Source of the DNA: Bolinopsis microptera
Lineage: Eukaryota > Ctenophora > Tentaculata > Lobata > Bolinopsidae
Direction: 5' to 3'
NCBI RefSeq assembly: GCF_026151205.1
Contig: NC_087080.1
Location: 7,047,096-7,111,095 of the forward strand
DNA: 64,000 nucleotides
The notes below the pieces were generated by a model. It did no database searches. It was not told the origin of the DNA and was given only the letters and a program-made list of their open reading frames with translations. This document shows, piece by piece, positions 1 to 12,300 of the stretch. A program made the translations under genes and the position numbers. Each line of letters opens with the position of its first letter. Within the stretch, counting starts at the first letter, position 1.

Positions 1-1492
1 GCCTGTTCTTCTGTACAATCAAATAAGGAAGAAATCACTAGTCAGACAAACTTCACAGCTTCATTAACATGTAACATGCCAATAATTTTGGGAAGGCTAA
101 TATCTAACCACGCTTCTTGACGTCACACAGTTTATGCAAAACATCTCTCTCGCTGAATATAGCGAGAGAGAAATGTTGCTAATACGCTTGGGAACCTCAA
201 ACGTTAATTCACTGAGCATTTATCTGATCATGATATTGGAAACGTTTATCAGGAGAATTGTGCAGTTAAGCTAATGTAAAGCACAACTCGTAAATCAGGC
301 AGCTAGTTTGTGAGTAAGAGTATTGCGGTAGTGCCACTGCCAGTTCACCGAGGACCGCTCCTAGCTGACCTCGATCCCAGTTTACGTAGAGCTTTGGAGC
401 TTAAAGAATCTAAATCGATAAGAGCACATAAACTAGGCATCTAGCGTTATAAGCTTTGCCCGTAGAGTGAGCCACAAAGTACACTATATATTAACGTCGG
501 AAAACACAGCTCATCGAAAAACGTGTTGGTTAACGGTCCTCGCCTCATTGGAAATGACCTTTCAGCTCTATTAGTATTAACTGATGGCTGCTTTTGAATG
601 GCAAATAATAAATAATAAATATCATTATGGAACATGACTATCACCATTTCAGAATTTACTGACCATAATAATATATAAATACGGAAATGATGTAGAAATA
701 ATGTATTAGCTTGCGTTCACTGTTTTAGCCAGTGTTCAATTTCTAAATATACAAGAACAAGACTTGGTTGCTTTATAATAGACTTTTCGGAGAAGAAGAG
801 TTGTGCAGATCCACATTATTTTCATGAAGGCTACTTATATAGACTGTCACGTGTAATTGTTTGGTGGATTGGTCGCTGCTGAAAGCTGATTGGTTAATGA
901 CTGCCACGTGTCAGATAAAACATGACTCAACTCCTCACTGTCATCCATGAAGCCTGGAGCAAAAGCCATTAAAACCTAGTGAAATAGGAGTAGTAGAAAA
1001 GTGCTAAAACTAAAGGGTCAAGGCTACTCAGGTTAAAAAGAATGTTCCTTTAAGCAGCTCCTAAAATACCCGTAACTGGCGACTTATTTTAGTTCTTGTT
1101 TTTTATGTGGCACAACTAATTTCCTAACTTATTCCTCAACGGCTTGCTAACAGGTCTCTATGATGTGACCGACCTAGTTTGCTAGACAGTATGAATTAAG
1201 CTTTATAAAATACCCGAAAGCCCACCAGTTTTGTATGAATAAAATAAATATTAATTAATATCAATTGTGTGTCCAAGAAACGGACGGGATTTCGTATATT
1301 CATTATTCAACCATTCGATTTTTGCTGTTAAATCACGAACATACTCTAACAGTAACGAATACTTTAGCGGTTGCAATAAGAAAATTAAATACCAACAGTT
1401 ATATAATAATGTTGTTATAATGTTATACTTATAGCGAGCGGGGACCTGTGGCCTGGGAGTATCTTAATTGTCACGAATATCTTAATGAAACC
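1..1492. other. intergenic, no gene seen
   Basis: AT-rich sequence with only short random reading frames. I see no convincing exon, RNA gene or transposon end in this stretch. Confidence 0.5.
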
Positions 1493-1731
1493 TTAAAATA
1501 TCCTTTGCGAGATATATCCAACTAATCGAATACTGCAGAGTAATACGGGATGTTCATTGTTCATGTAAAAGGGGCCATCTTCACAATGGATAGTACAGTG
1601 CGAGCTCATACCCAAGGCTCCACACCATGCTCTGGGATAAAAGCTGGGTTCATTGTCTGAGTATGGTCCAAGCTTTGAAGAGCTGTAGAAGACCTCCTCC
1701 AACTCTTTAAGTTCCAGGAACCGAGATTGCA
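1493..1731 (-). CDS. possible single exon, unknown protein
   Basis: On the minus strand an acceptor-like site (CCCCTAG) near 1732 is followed by about 79 open codons. The peptide is compositionally protein-like rather than low complexity: it has several cysteines (a CTIHCEDG stretch among them), tryptophan and many acidic residues. The frame contains in-frame TTG and internal ATG codons but no obvious initiator, so it would be an internal or last exon. No partner exons were found on either side and I do not recognise the family. It could be a chance reading frame or a decayed gene fragment. Confidence 0.25.
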
Positions 1732-2840
1732 GCTAGGGGACCATATAAAGCATACATAATATATTATACATTACATCACACAGCCATATTGCTGGTTCCC
1801 GTATTTTATCCTGACATATTGTCTTTTGTAGACAAGGTTTAGACTGGCAAGGCACTTCCAGATACTGAAGAACGTTAGGGTCTTTCTGTTGGATAATGTG
1901 AAAACAGCGCATTTATATTTGAACATTTTCCAGTTTTAAGTTTGGCAAAAATAGGGTGCCCCAGCCAAAATAAGCCAAAACTTTAAGTAGCGTGAAATTT
2001 ACAGCGGCTCTGAAATCGACTCAAGAATCATAAATTGGCAAAATGTCTATTACCTAAAGACCAATCAAAGTTTAAGAAAATTAGCTTCGAGTGAATTAGG
2101 TACGTGCTGAATATTACACGTAGTAGAACGTAGTAGTAATACTAACCAACATTTATACCTCAACTTTAACTAATAGTACCATCGAGATTCTTGAGAAATT
2201 CCTAAGTGAAACAGCGGAGCAACAAGAAAGTGTAATTTGATCTAGAAAGAAAGAAATGTAGAACACCTATAAGAATAAATTACATCCCTCAACACCAAAT
2301 AACTATCAACAGGGGCCACGGACTGGCTGGGAAAAAGAACAATACGGGGTATATTTGAAATGTCACGTACCGAACTTCAGATATTATTAACATAAATAGT
2401 TATAGAATCCAGAGGCCCATTGTTCGACACGACCATATGTCTTATACAGGCTTCAAGGTAAAAGATAATGAAATGTATAATAGCCGGTCGGAATTTTACC
2501 TATTTGCCAATACATATTGATTAAGTCATATAATCATTCATATATTATGACGCAGTGAAACTATCGGACTCCGATGCATGGGGACTTGCCACCCCATGGC
2601 AATATTAAGATATATTGACTCTGTTACATCGTTTCCTGTTAATATAAAACGCCGTTACAAATTGATCTGGGATCTGGCAATACTACACCTCAGATCAATA
2701 AAATATGATACAGTATTGTATAACTAGACTCATGTAAATGTCTAATAAAATATAAAATACAAAATATGAGCGCTAGGATATCTTGTTCCGATAGAGATTA
2801 GAAAAGCTAGTGTGTACACAGTACTAGGATATACGTCACA
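1732..2840. other. intergenic, no gene seen
   Basis: AT-rich, with no supported exon or repeat end. Confidence 0.45.
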
Positions 2841-2922
2841 AGCTCTGTGATTGGAGGATTACAAGTCACGTGATAATATAAGCTCTTCTGTGATTGGAGG
2901 ATTACAAGTCACGTGATAATAC
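2841..2922. repeat. tandem duplication, 43-bp spacing
   Basis: A unit containing GTGATTGGAGGATTACAAG followed by TCACGTGATAAT occurs twice in direct succession. Each copy carries a CACGTG E-box and an ATTGG (inverted CCAAT) box. The arrangement resembles a duplicated promoter element but no adjoining gene is seen. Confidence 0.8.
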
Positions 2923-2955
2923 TTGTATGTACTATGTATAAGCTCAGCTCTGATA

Positions 2956-3190
2956 TTAGTTATTACTGATATTACTGATATTACTGATATTACTGATATT
3001 ACTGATATTACTGATATTACTGATATTATTGATATTACTGATATTACTGATATTACTGATATTACTGATATTATTGATATTACTGATATTACTGATATTA
3101 CTGATATTAATGATATTAATGACATTAATGATATTAATGATATTAATGATATTAATGATATTAATCATATTAATCATATTAATCATATCC
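2956..3190. repeat. 9-bp minisatellite (TGATATTAC)n grading into (TGATATTAA)n
   Basis: About 26 units of a 9-bp motif. The first two thirds are TGATATTAC, with occasional ATTATTGAT variants; the last third changes to TGATATTAA and finally TCATATTAA. Because the period is a multiple of three, all frames stay open on both strands and produce long artificial reading frames. These are not genes. Confidence 0.95.
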
Positions 3191-6100
3191 ATATACATTT
3201 ATAATTTTCCATATCACAGATATAAATTGGTAATCAGACGTAAAATTCTAGGGAATGGCTAGCGTTATAATTCTAGTTCAGTCCAGGATATGTAAGGTAT
3301 TTCAATGTAATTTAGTTAGTAATACTGCATTATTTTGCCTGCCGTTGTATATGTTGTAAATAAAACAAAATATGCACTGGGAACATCTTATAGTGTCGAG
3401 AGATTTAATGAGATAGGATGTAAGGGATGAACTATTATTTTAATTATAGTAAGTCTAAAATCCTCCATTTAGCCATTACATACATACATTATTTATCCAA
3501 TATTTCTAATTACCGTCGGTTAAAAGGTTATCCAGGAATAAGGCATAAATTCCGATTATCAAACCCCAGCTGGAGTATTAAACGATTATGCGTAAAAATA
3601 AATTCCATGTCCATAATATTATAGTAGCACTGGCCACTAATACCTAAATACACTAAAACTATATTTCATCTAAATATAACGTTCAGTAAAAATAAAGGAG
3701 CGATCAAAATCACATCTCAATATTACTTTTGAAATAGAATATGAAATGTCACGAATTAGCCTAAAATGGTACTAAAATTACCCCAAATTCGCACTTATAA
3801 ACGAATTGGACTAGCCACATTTGGCGTCACGTGACATCGAAGGCCCCATCATTCGCCAACGTGTGAAATAACTTAACTCATGACATTGGCCTCATGACAA
3901 CAAAAATGATATGACTTTCGCCAGAAGAAAGGCCCGCACACGATCCTTGATTATTTAATTGCTGCTCGGTTAGACTTAAAATTACCAAAATTATAAAATT
4001 ACGACTTAAGGCAACGGCTGGTATTTAGTTTGCAGGCGAGAGAGCCGTTATGGTCCCAAACTCATAAGAAAGGGGGGACATTTTAAAATAATTCAATATT
4101 AAATCCCCCTGGTACTAAATTACCCTGACCAAATGGTCGCATTTAAATTGCTGTACTCTAAAAGTAAATTGCAACTGTGTCCACTAATTTATAATTTCCT
4201 GCCTCATATCACCCATTCATAATTTTCTGAATTCGTACCACTCCGTCACGACCACTGAGATGTGAGAACCGACCGTTCCGTACAACTACATCCCCCTCAT
4301 ATCAAGTAAGGGTACTTCACGAGATTCCAAAGCGCTAACTACAAAAAACAGATCTAAAGAAAATATCCTGAAAAAAGAGAAAGACGAACCATTATAGCCG
4401 AGCGGGAATTAGTAAGTGGTTGGTGGAAGGGGGAGGGAGCAGCAGCTGGAGAAAAAGAAGAATAAAGACGGGGGACATGCTGCCATCTGTTCGGTAGATT
4501 TGGAGGTTGTATAACCGTGCCATCTTTTGTTCCGGGTAACTTCTCTCCTATTTCATGCCATTTCACGTGTGGCCTGAGTGTCTGGTCTCTCCACCTCAGT
4601 ACCCATACTTTACAACCATGAGATCCTAAATTAGTGAATAATGAGCTGAAATCTGAAATATAACAATGGCGTAGATGAAGGACTATTAATTAGATTGATT
4701 AGGTGTTATTATTATATAATGTGAGGGGTAATATGACTAACTGTGCAGAGGGAGGGGGTAATTCTTTAGTCCCCACTGTTGTAGTAAAGTAATACTAACG
4801 AGTTTAACTCTAAATACGCTGAAAATAATAATGCTATAAACGTACTCGCCAAAGCTATGTAGTGGCGCTAAATTCACATTTTAAAGTTGCAAATCATTGA
4901 CTTTTAGTTTTTCCCGTGATCCTGTGATAATATTAATATAGTGCCAGCTATAATACGACTCACCACATCAAGTAACCGTCTCACCTAATCTGCTGACCTA
5001 CAGTGTAAATCAGCGGACTAATTTCACATCTTCTTTAAACCATCAACTTAATAAATCTTGCCACTAACTACTACTCATCGACACATAGGATTAAAATATT
5101 CAGAAAACTTGGCCGATCGTCCGAGCTCTATTTGGGGTGTCATTAGTGGTCATTAGCCACTAATTAGCCACTAATTTAGTGGTCGCATATTTGAACCAGT
5201 ACGGTCTGTGTTTTTTATATGAGCACGTAGGTTTTATATAACATTAACATGTGTCAAGTCAATTCTCTCTTCTTCGAACTTAAAGACTAGACATTTTCAA
5301 CTTTTCAGGCAGTGTGCCAAAAATGTTAGCTTACTTTCGTAAAAATATTTATTATGTACGCGACGAAATTCACAACGGACGGGCAACGGACGGTTTTCAT
5401 GAGGGCAAGCCACTTCAAACGATTTATGAACTTAATCTATAACATACCACATACGTGACCTAATCTACTTGAAACATTAATCAACAGTATCTGCAACATA
5501 TGTATTGGGTGGCAAAATTTAGAATTCAAGGGGAGCAATGAGCAGTGAGCACGCAATTTCATATTTCCATTTGATAGTTATCAGTTTCCTATTCCTGTTC
5601 TGCCGCTGTGAAGCGACAGGGGGCATAGTAAATGAGTAAATACCGTTTCAAATTTATCCATTTGAAATTCTTTTCAAATATCCGCTGATTTGGAGTTTTG
5701 TAATTTTATTGTGAGTCTCGAAGATACGGATAATAATAAATGTTAAAGGACAATTAATATTTAGTCAAGAAGCAATTATTTATTGAAGGTTCGTTTAGTA
5801 GCAATTTAGTTTATTTAAGTGATCATTTGTTCGACAAATAACCTGTAAATTTTTTTCATTGTCTAAGTGCACCCGGTAAATATGCAGCCCATTCAACAAG
5901 AGCACAGGTTATCACTGATTAAATGAATAGAGCCCAATAATTTAATTTCCAATGTGATGAGGTGGCAAAACCTGTGCTTAATTAATAATTACCGATCCCT
6001 AACAATAATCACCTGATAATATCCTTTCCACAGAGTGCAGAGAGCATGCTGACTGTAAAGAGTACAGGACAAACTCATGCTGGAGCACATGCACGGTTTA

Positions 6101-6398
6101 AGACGCGCATGACGACACGAGCACGTGCATTGTGTAAAGAACTAAAGAAGCACAGGACTCGACCACAGGCGATGATATTGGGAATTATATCCTAGATTAT
6201 ATCTTTATTGAAAATAATGTTCTAAATTTTATTCACGATAAAATTATTCAGTTTATATATTTGCCTACAACACACAGTAAGATTATTTTGGGTAATCTTA
6301 CTTTTGATGAATAATACAGTAGCATCTAAACCGTGCATCTAGATTCAAGTAATACTCAACATTTTATTATGAAAGTTTAAATATCATTCACATTATAT
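3191..6398. other. intergenic, no gene seen
   Basis: AT-rich. Short frames at 3427-3624 and 4354-4566 have no splice context or recognisable domain. A small cluster of ATTAGTGG/CCACTAAT inverted motifs lies at 5140-5185. This is the region downstream of the EDEM3-like gene. Confidence 0.5.
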
Positions 6399-9300
6399 TC
6401 ACACTATCTTCAAAACAATTAACAAGAAATGTCCTGCAATTAATATTAATGTTAGACAAATAATAATAGTGATAATCTGTTGTACCATGAACATTACGTT
6501 TTGGTATGTATGGAATGGTAACATGTCATGCTCGAGGGTTTTGATTTGATTCAAGATCTGCGAAAAGAAAAAGATAGGCTGAGGCTTAAACAAAAATCTG
6601 TAAATAAAGTGATAAAACTAGTAGAAATTCTAAAAATGTAGTTAGCTATTACCTAAAATAGTTATTACCACCATAAAATGAAATCAGAAGAAATATCTAT
6701 ATCGCTTTAAAAACCATCACAAAACTGTTAACCCATTTCCACATGATTGAGTCTACACAACTATGCTTAAAATCGAAACAAATTAAAATTTCCATCTAAG
6801 ACCCAAGTCTTTAGTTCTTTACCTACCAAGAATTCCTTTATCTTTTGGCTTCAATCCTCACAAACTTAGTGTATATTTTATTCTAGAATTCGGCCGAGAC
6901 CACCATCATTAACTTCCACATTTTTCATCTGAAATACAATACATATCATTGATTTTAAATTACCGTCCACATCGAAAAAAGTTACACAACAACCCCCTGG
7001 CCCTATGTGGTTTTATTAGAAACAATAATTAGACCTGCACCGTTTTAAGACACCTGTAAATCCCTCGGGGGCCGGGGGCGGGGTGGGGGCCGGGAGGGGC
7101 TATATGGTGTATGGTGTACTAATATGGTGTATTTTTACTGAGTAATGATCCTCATTAGCCTTCCTTACTGTTGTATTTTTGTGATGAATTAAACGATAGC
7201 TATAAGATAACCATCTATAAGATAACCAGTGAGCAAGTTCTCTCATTTTCATGGAGTAACATTCACCAGAATTGGTTGTTTTAATTGTGTTGTGACTCCA
7301 GCGCTAGAGTATTGACTGGAAAGTATTGTAAGTTAACCTTGTGAGATGATGGCCGGTTCTCGTAGCTCCAGAATAAGCATGGCGGGATCTCTACGGTACA
7401 TGTTAAGTAGCTTCGTACCGTCAACCTGAAGAAATGAGATGTTACAATTCATATTAGATGGGATCCATATTCTGATTGGGGTTATTAATATTCATTTTAA
7501 TTGTGTTCATTTCTTATTCAGATTGGGGATGATCAATATTCAAATGACCGATCAATATAATGCAAATGGTTAATAAATATCCAAATTGTTTGCCAAAATT
7601 AGTACGTTCGAGGTGCCTCCAATTTGGCTATATATACTGTATAAATTGATTAGATCTGACACCAAAATAAATATTGAAGGAGCCTTTGATTTTTTAATTA
7701 AGTAACTTAAGTAATCTGTGACTCTAGAAGAAGTATCTGTTAAATTTAAGATCAATGATCAGAAGTCTGTAGGCTAAACTTCGAAGGTTATCGGTGAGAT
7801 AAGCTCCCTTTGATTATTATGGAACTTGACTTCAAATAACAATTCGAATTGATGACCTTTCTCTCAAATGAGAATACATAAAAAGATAATGCGATAATAA
7901 ATTTCATTTTAATAAGCGAAATTTGTTTACAGTAGCAAATAGTCCCCTAAAATTCAACAATTTTCTGTACGAATTTTGGGTACTTTTCACTGGGTAGATT
8001 TTCACTTTCACTTTCACTTTTTTTAGTGACCTTGTTTAATGTTCAGTCTAAACAGCTCGAACATTCTTTTAACCGCAAGTTTCAAAAATTTACCATTTGA
8101 TATTATGACTATTTTTTCCCCCGTTTTTTTCCTTCACTTTTGTATCCTCATAGTTCTACCCGAGTTAGTCCCAATTCACACGTTTATACATTAACATTTC
8201 TCTAGGGCTGATAAAAGCCTCCACATTAAGTCACATTTATAATTATATACAGATTTATAAAGTTTATTCCTTTTGTAATCCCTCTGTTAAAAGGAACCGG
8301 AAAAGTGCTTTTATTGTACTTAAGCTGTACACCTAGAATTGACGCCATTCAATGCTGTTCTGGGTCCACATCAAAGGGCCGCAGAAAAACCAATTTATAC
8401 TGCTACAAATGTCTCTTTATAAACGCTACAATGATCAATACTATACTAGGGCAACATTGACTAATACCCAAGGTCAGACAAACCACTACACACTACTCTC
8501 CCAAGCTATAGACTAAGCTAAAACGATCATTTAAAAGGTTATAAACCTTGTTGATGAAGAGAGCAGGAATTTTAACGTCATCAGTTCCGTCCCCGGACAT
8601 GGCCAGTACTCCTGATGAGGCGGGTTCAGCGTTGTCAATAATAACTGCTCCGATAGCTCCAGCTTGTTCCGCGTTCCGGACCTGAAGCAAAGACTTTTCT
8701 TTGTGGTGGAATAATTTTAGGAAAAAATTTGGACGGATTTTGACAGACTATATTTCAACAGATATAAATATGAACGCTAGGGTCTTCAGCGTCCACACAA
8801 TGTCCGTTCAAGTCTGATAAGGTAGGAACCCGCATGACAATAACAGGGCATCTTAACGGAATATATCTAAAGTTGAGATTTGGATGAGAATGTTGTGGGT
8901 ACCTTGTCGATGAACATGCAGTTGCCTCTGTACATAACAGCAACCTTGCCAGCTAGTTGGTTAACAATAGCAGCACAGCCGTCACTAGGCTGAGTCTCCT
9001 CCGCTGTTCCCGCTATTCTCAGTCCATTTGACAGATCAGTACCGAACTGGGCTTTACCTGGGTTGCAGTGAATATGAGGAGTTGGGACAACATTGTGTAC
9101 AGGGTGCCGGGGGTGGGGAGCCTCCCGGCACCCTGAATCTAAATTTAAGAATTATTAGGAATCAATAAAAGATATTATATTATTTGGAGAATGTTAGCAA
9201 CAGCAGTGTTAATTTCAGGACATGTAAATTGTAAACTATGCTGTATGCAGTTCCACTTCTTGCTATTGAAAGTTACCACCTTCAATAATCAGGTAGCTTA

Positions 9301-12300
9301 TTAGGTAACTAATGAAATAATTAGTAAATTAGTTTAATAATTAGGTAAGTAATGAGCTAATTGGCAAAGGAAAGCAAAAGGAATTCAGCTCTTACCAGCC
9401 TCAAAGGTAGCAGTTTCTTTGTTCAGTAAACTTTGTACGAACACCTCCTTAGCGGCTACTACTTGCTGCTGAGTGGCTGAAATAGTCTTGAAGTGACAAA
9501 AGTCTTCAATAGTCTTCAATAGTCTTCAAACTACTGATCATATCCTGTACCATGTATCACAATATGAAATTAGTACCAAACCAACAAAACTAAATAATAT
9601 CGTACCCTGTGCCATCTGCTTGGCATGATCGGTTATCTCCTTCATGAATATCATGCCCTCGACTCCAAGTTGGTCAGAGTACGCAGTTGCTGAGTTGTGG
9701 ACCAACTGAAGTTTCTCGCCATCCATAAACTCGATAATGATACCCATACTTCGTAAAATAGCCACGTGCTCGGGGTTTTTATAGTCGAAGTTGGACGCTT
9801 TCAGAGCTGCGGTTATTGTCCTGGGTCTGAGATGGGAAAAGTATTGATTATCCTATCTTTCTCCAACAATATCTGATATTTTTTATCTTTCTATTTCTGT
9901 AATATTCTGTAATATTAGAAGTATTGATTATCCTATCTTTCTCCAAAAATATCTGATATGTGGGTATTACATTATCTTTCTATTTCTGTAATATTATTCG
10001 CTGCTTATAAGGAGGGAGGGGAGCCTGCCCATTTGACCAAAATATGAGGAGTAAATTGGCTTGGGTTTGTCCCCCCTTATTTTCCTATTATCCGGGGGAA
10101 ATCTATTTTTGTAACACTCAGTTATCCATGCGGGTAATACCCGAACTTTGATGTTGACGATGAATAGCCCAACATTATAAACAATATTATATTAACGATA
10201 TTATAAACATATACATATATTACCAATGAATATTAACATAACACTATAATATCCCAACAAAACAAACCCTCTTGATAAAGAGACAATGTGTACAACACAC
10301 ACAGTGCACAATAAGGAACATCGCACCGGGGGATGTGGCTAAGATAATCAGATATCTCACCCTTCACCTTTTGGGTCTCTCTCTCTCTAACGACCAATTT
10401 TAAAATGTGGCGGTTCCTGGTGGAGTCACGGAAGAATCTCATCAAAACAGAGTGTTACTCTCTGGTGACCTGTATTTTTATTACATGAGGAACACTGTGC
10501 GAGAGTAATGAATAATGTGCAGGGTGAATAACCTCCCTGTACCCAATGTTGTCAACAAATCTAAATGAGAAGGCAGAATACAGAATACAGAAAAAACAAA
10601 CGACAACAAAAGCTAGCTTCAAGAAAAAGTACTATACATGACTGAATTACTCACATCTTTGATGATTTTTTCGATTTGGGCCTGAATTGTTTTTTGTTGA
10701 TTCTTTAGCGATGGTCTGTTATTTAATATCATAGTAATTTAATGCGAAAGTTATCAAACATTAATGTCATAATTTATTATTAACAGATATCAGAACACAA
10801 ATATTCAACGTATTTAGAATTTTCCAACAATTAAAACATTTACTTGTAATTGTAGGGTTGATCGTCCAGTAGAGATATATCGACCCGCTCAGAGTTCGCC
10901 AGATACCCTCTGAATATGCTGTCCCGCAGCCACGACCAGGCGTATATACCTTTATCAGGACATACTTTAGTGCTTGCTTTTACCTGAAAAGTGAAATATT
11001 ATTTAGAACATAGCAAAGGGAACTTTGAATGTAGTATTTAACAAATTCTCATTAATTGAGTTTGGGGGACTTGGGGTAAGCAGCATGGACAGTTTTCCAT
11101 ATATTATTTTTTCAAGATTAATTCTTAGTTTATTGATCCATTTAAAGTGGACAATCTGTTATTTTTCTAGATCTCTGGGTTCTTATTTTCTCGATTTCTA
11201 ATTATATTCTTATTAAATATCCTCGCAGCTTGCAGAGCTGAGGCAGAAGATAAGTTTAACATGCCATTTAATTATGTTATGTCATTGATTGTGGTATCCC
11301 ATTTTTCGGGGAAAACAGCTGCATTTTAATAATAAATATTGCAATATATATATAATCGAAAATCGAATTTATGATTTGAATTCATGGGAACATGTTAAAG
11401 TGTTAAGAATTGACGTCAATTGTAAACTATCGAATAGTTAATATCGGGATTGAAGTTTTACGGTTTCGATAAGCATCACATAACTGGTCAGTTACCGATG
11501 CAATATGAGCATGATCGTATTAAACCTACGTTACTTCCATAATTTTACTGTTCGACTCTCCTGTGCAGAGCTACCACAGGGGTCTCAAAGATTTTAGGAA
11601 CCTTGCTGCAGCTGATTTTAAACAATCACATTCACTGACGAGGTCATCCTCGAGGTGATAACAAAATATGATCTCAACGATTAAAGTTCAGGTGCAGTGG
11701 TGGTATGTAAACAAAGATGCCAAGGATCGTAACATTTAATTACCCTAATTAACATTTAATTACCCTAAAAACCCTAATTACAAGCCCAAGGATATTCTTC
11801 CTCTAAGATTTGTCTGCTCGACTCGCAGATCACATAAGGGACGGGAGCTCTTGCAATGCATAAGCAATAAGCAGAAGGTTACATAACAATAGAAATAGAA
11901 ATGATTTGCATAATCAATGTGGAATATGATATCGGGAAATGTTGTTATCTAAGAGGGAACAAGTGAGCTCTCGGTAGCATTCAATACCATGAATCATGAT
12001 AGTAATTTAAAAAACAAGATGAGTATTTAAAACAAGATGGGGACTATAATTGTAACGGTTTAAGTGTATACGTCCTTATTAATGTAGACTCCGATTTCAC
12101 TACACTGACAACATTCACTTTTTTGTTTTATTTTTTACTTGAGATCTCATATCATAAAAATTTACCATCGCGATACAGGTATTAATTTACCTCCCTGCGG
12201 TGAGACACCGCTTCCCTCCATCGCCATGTTTAAAGCTCTACCATAATCTGTTATACTTCAGAGTGAAGTAATTTATTTTATGCTTTAAAATTGTTATTAT

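Noticed and set aside
2859-3262. Several overlapping frames on both strands rich in Ile/Asp/Thr/Asn/Ser
   Set aside because: They are readings of the 9-bp minisatellite, which cannot close a frame; no start context or domain.
10375-10445. A possible extra EDEM3-like exon to repair the phase between 10655 and 9829
   Set aside because: Neither plausible donor gives the phase needed by the next exon, and the peptide shows no similarity to EDEM3.
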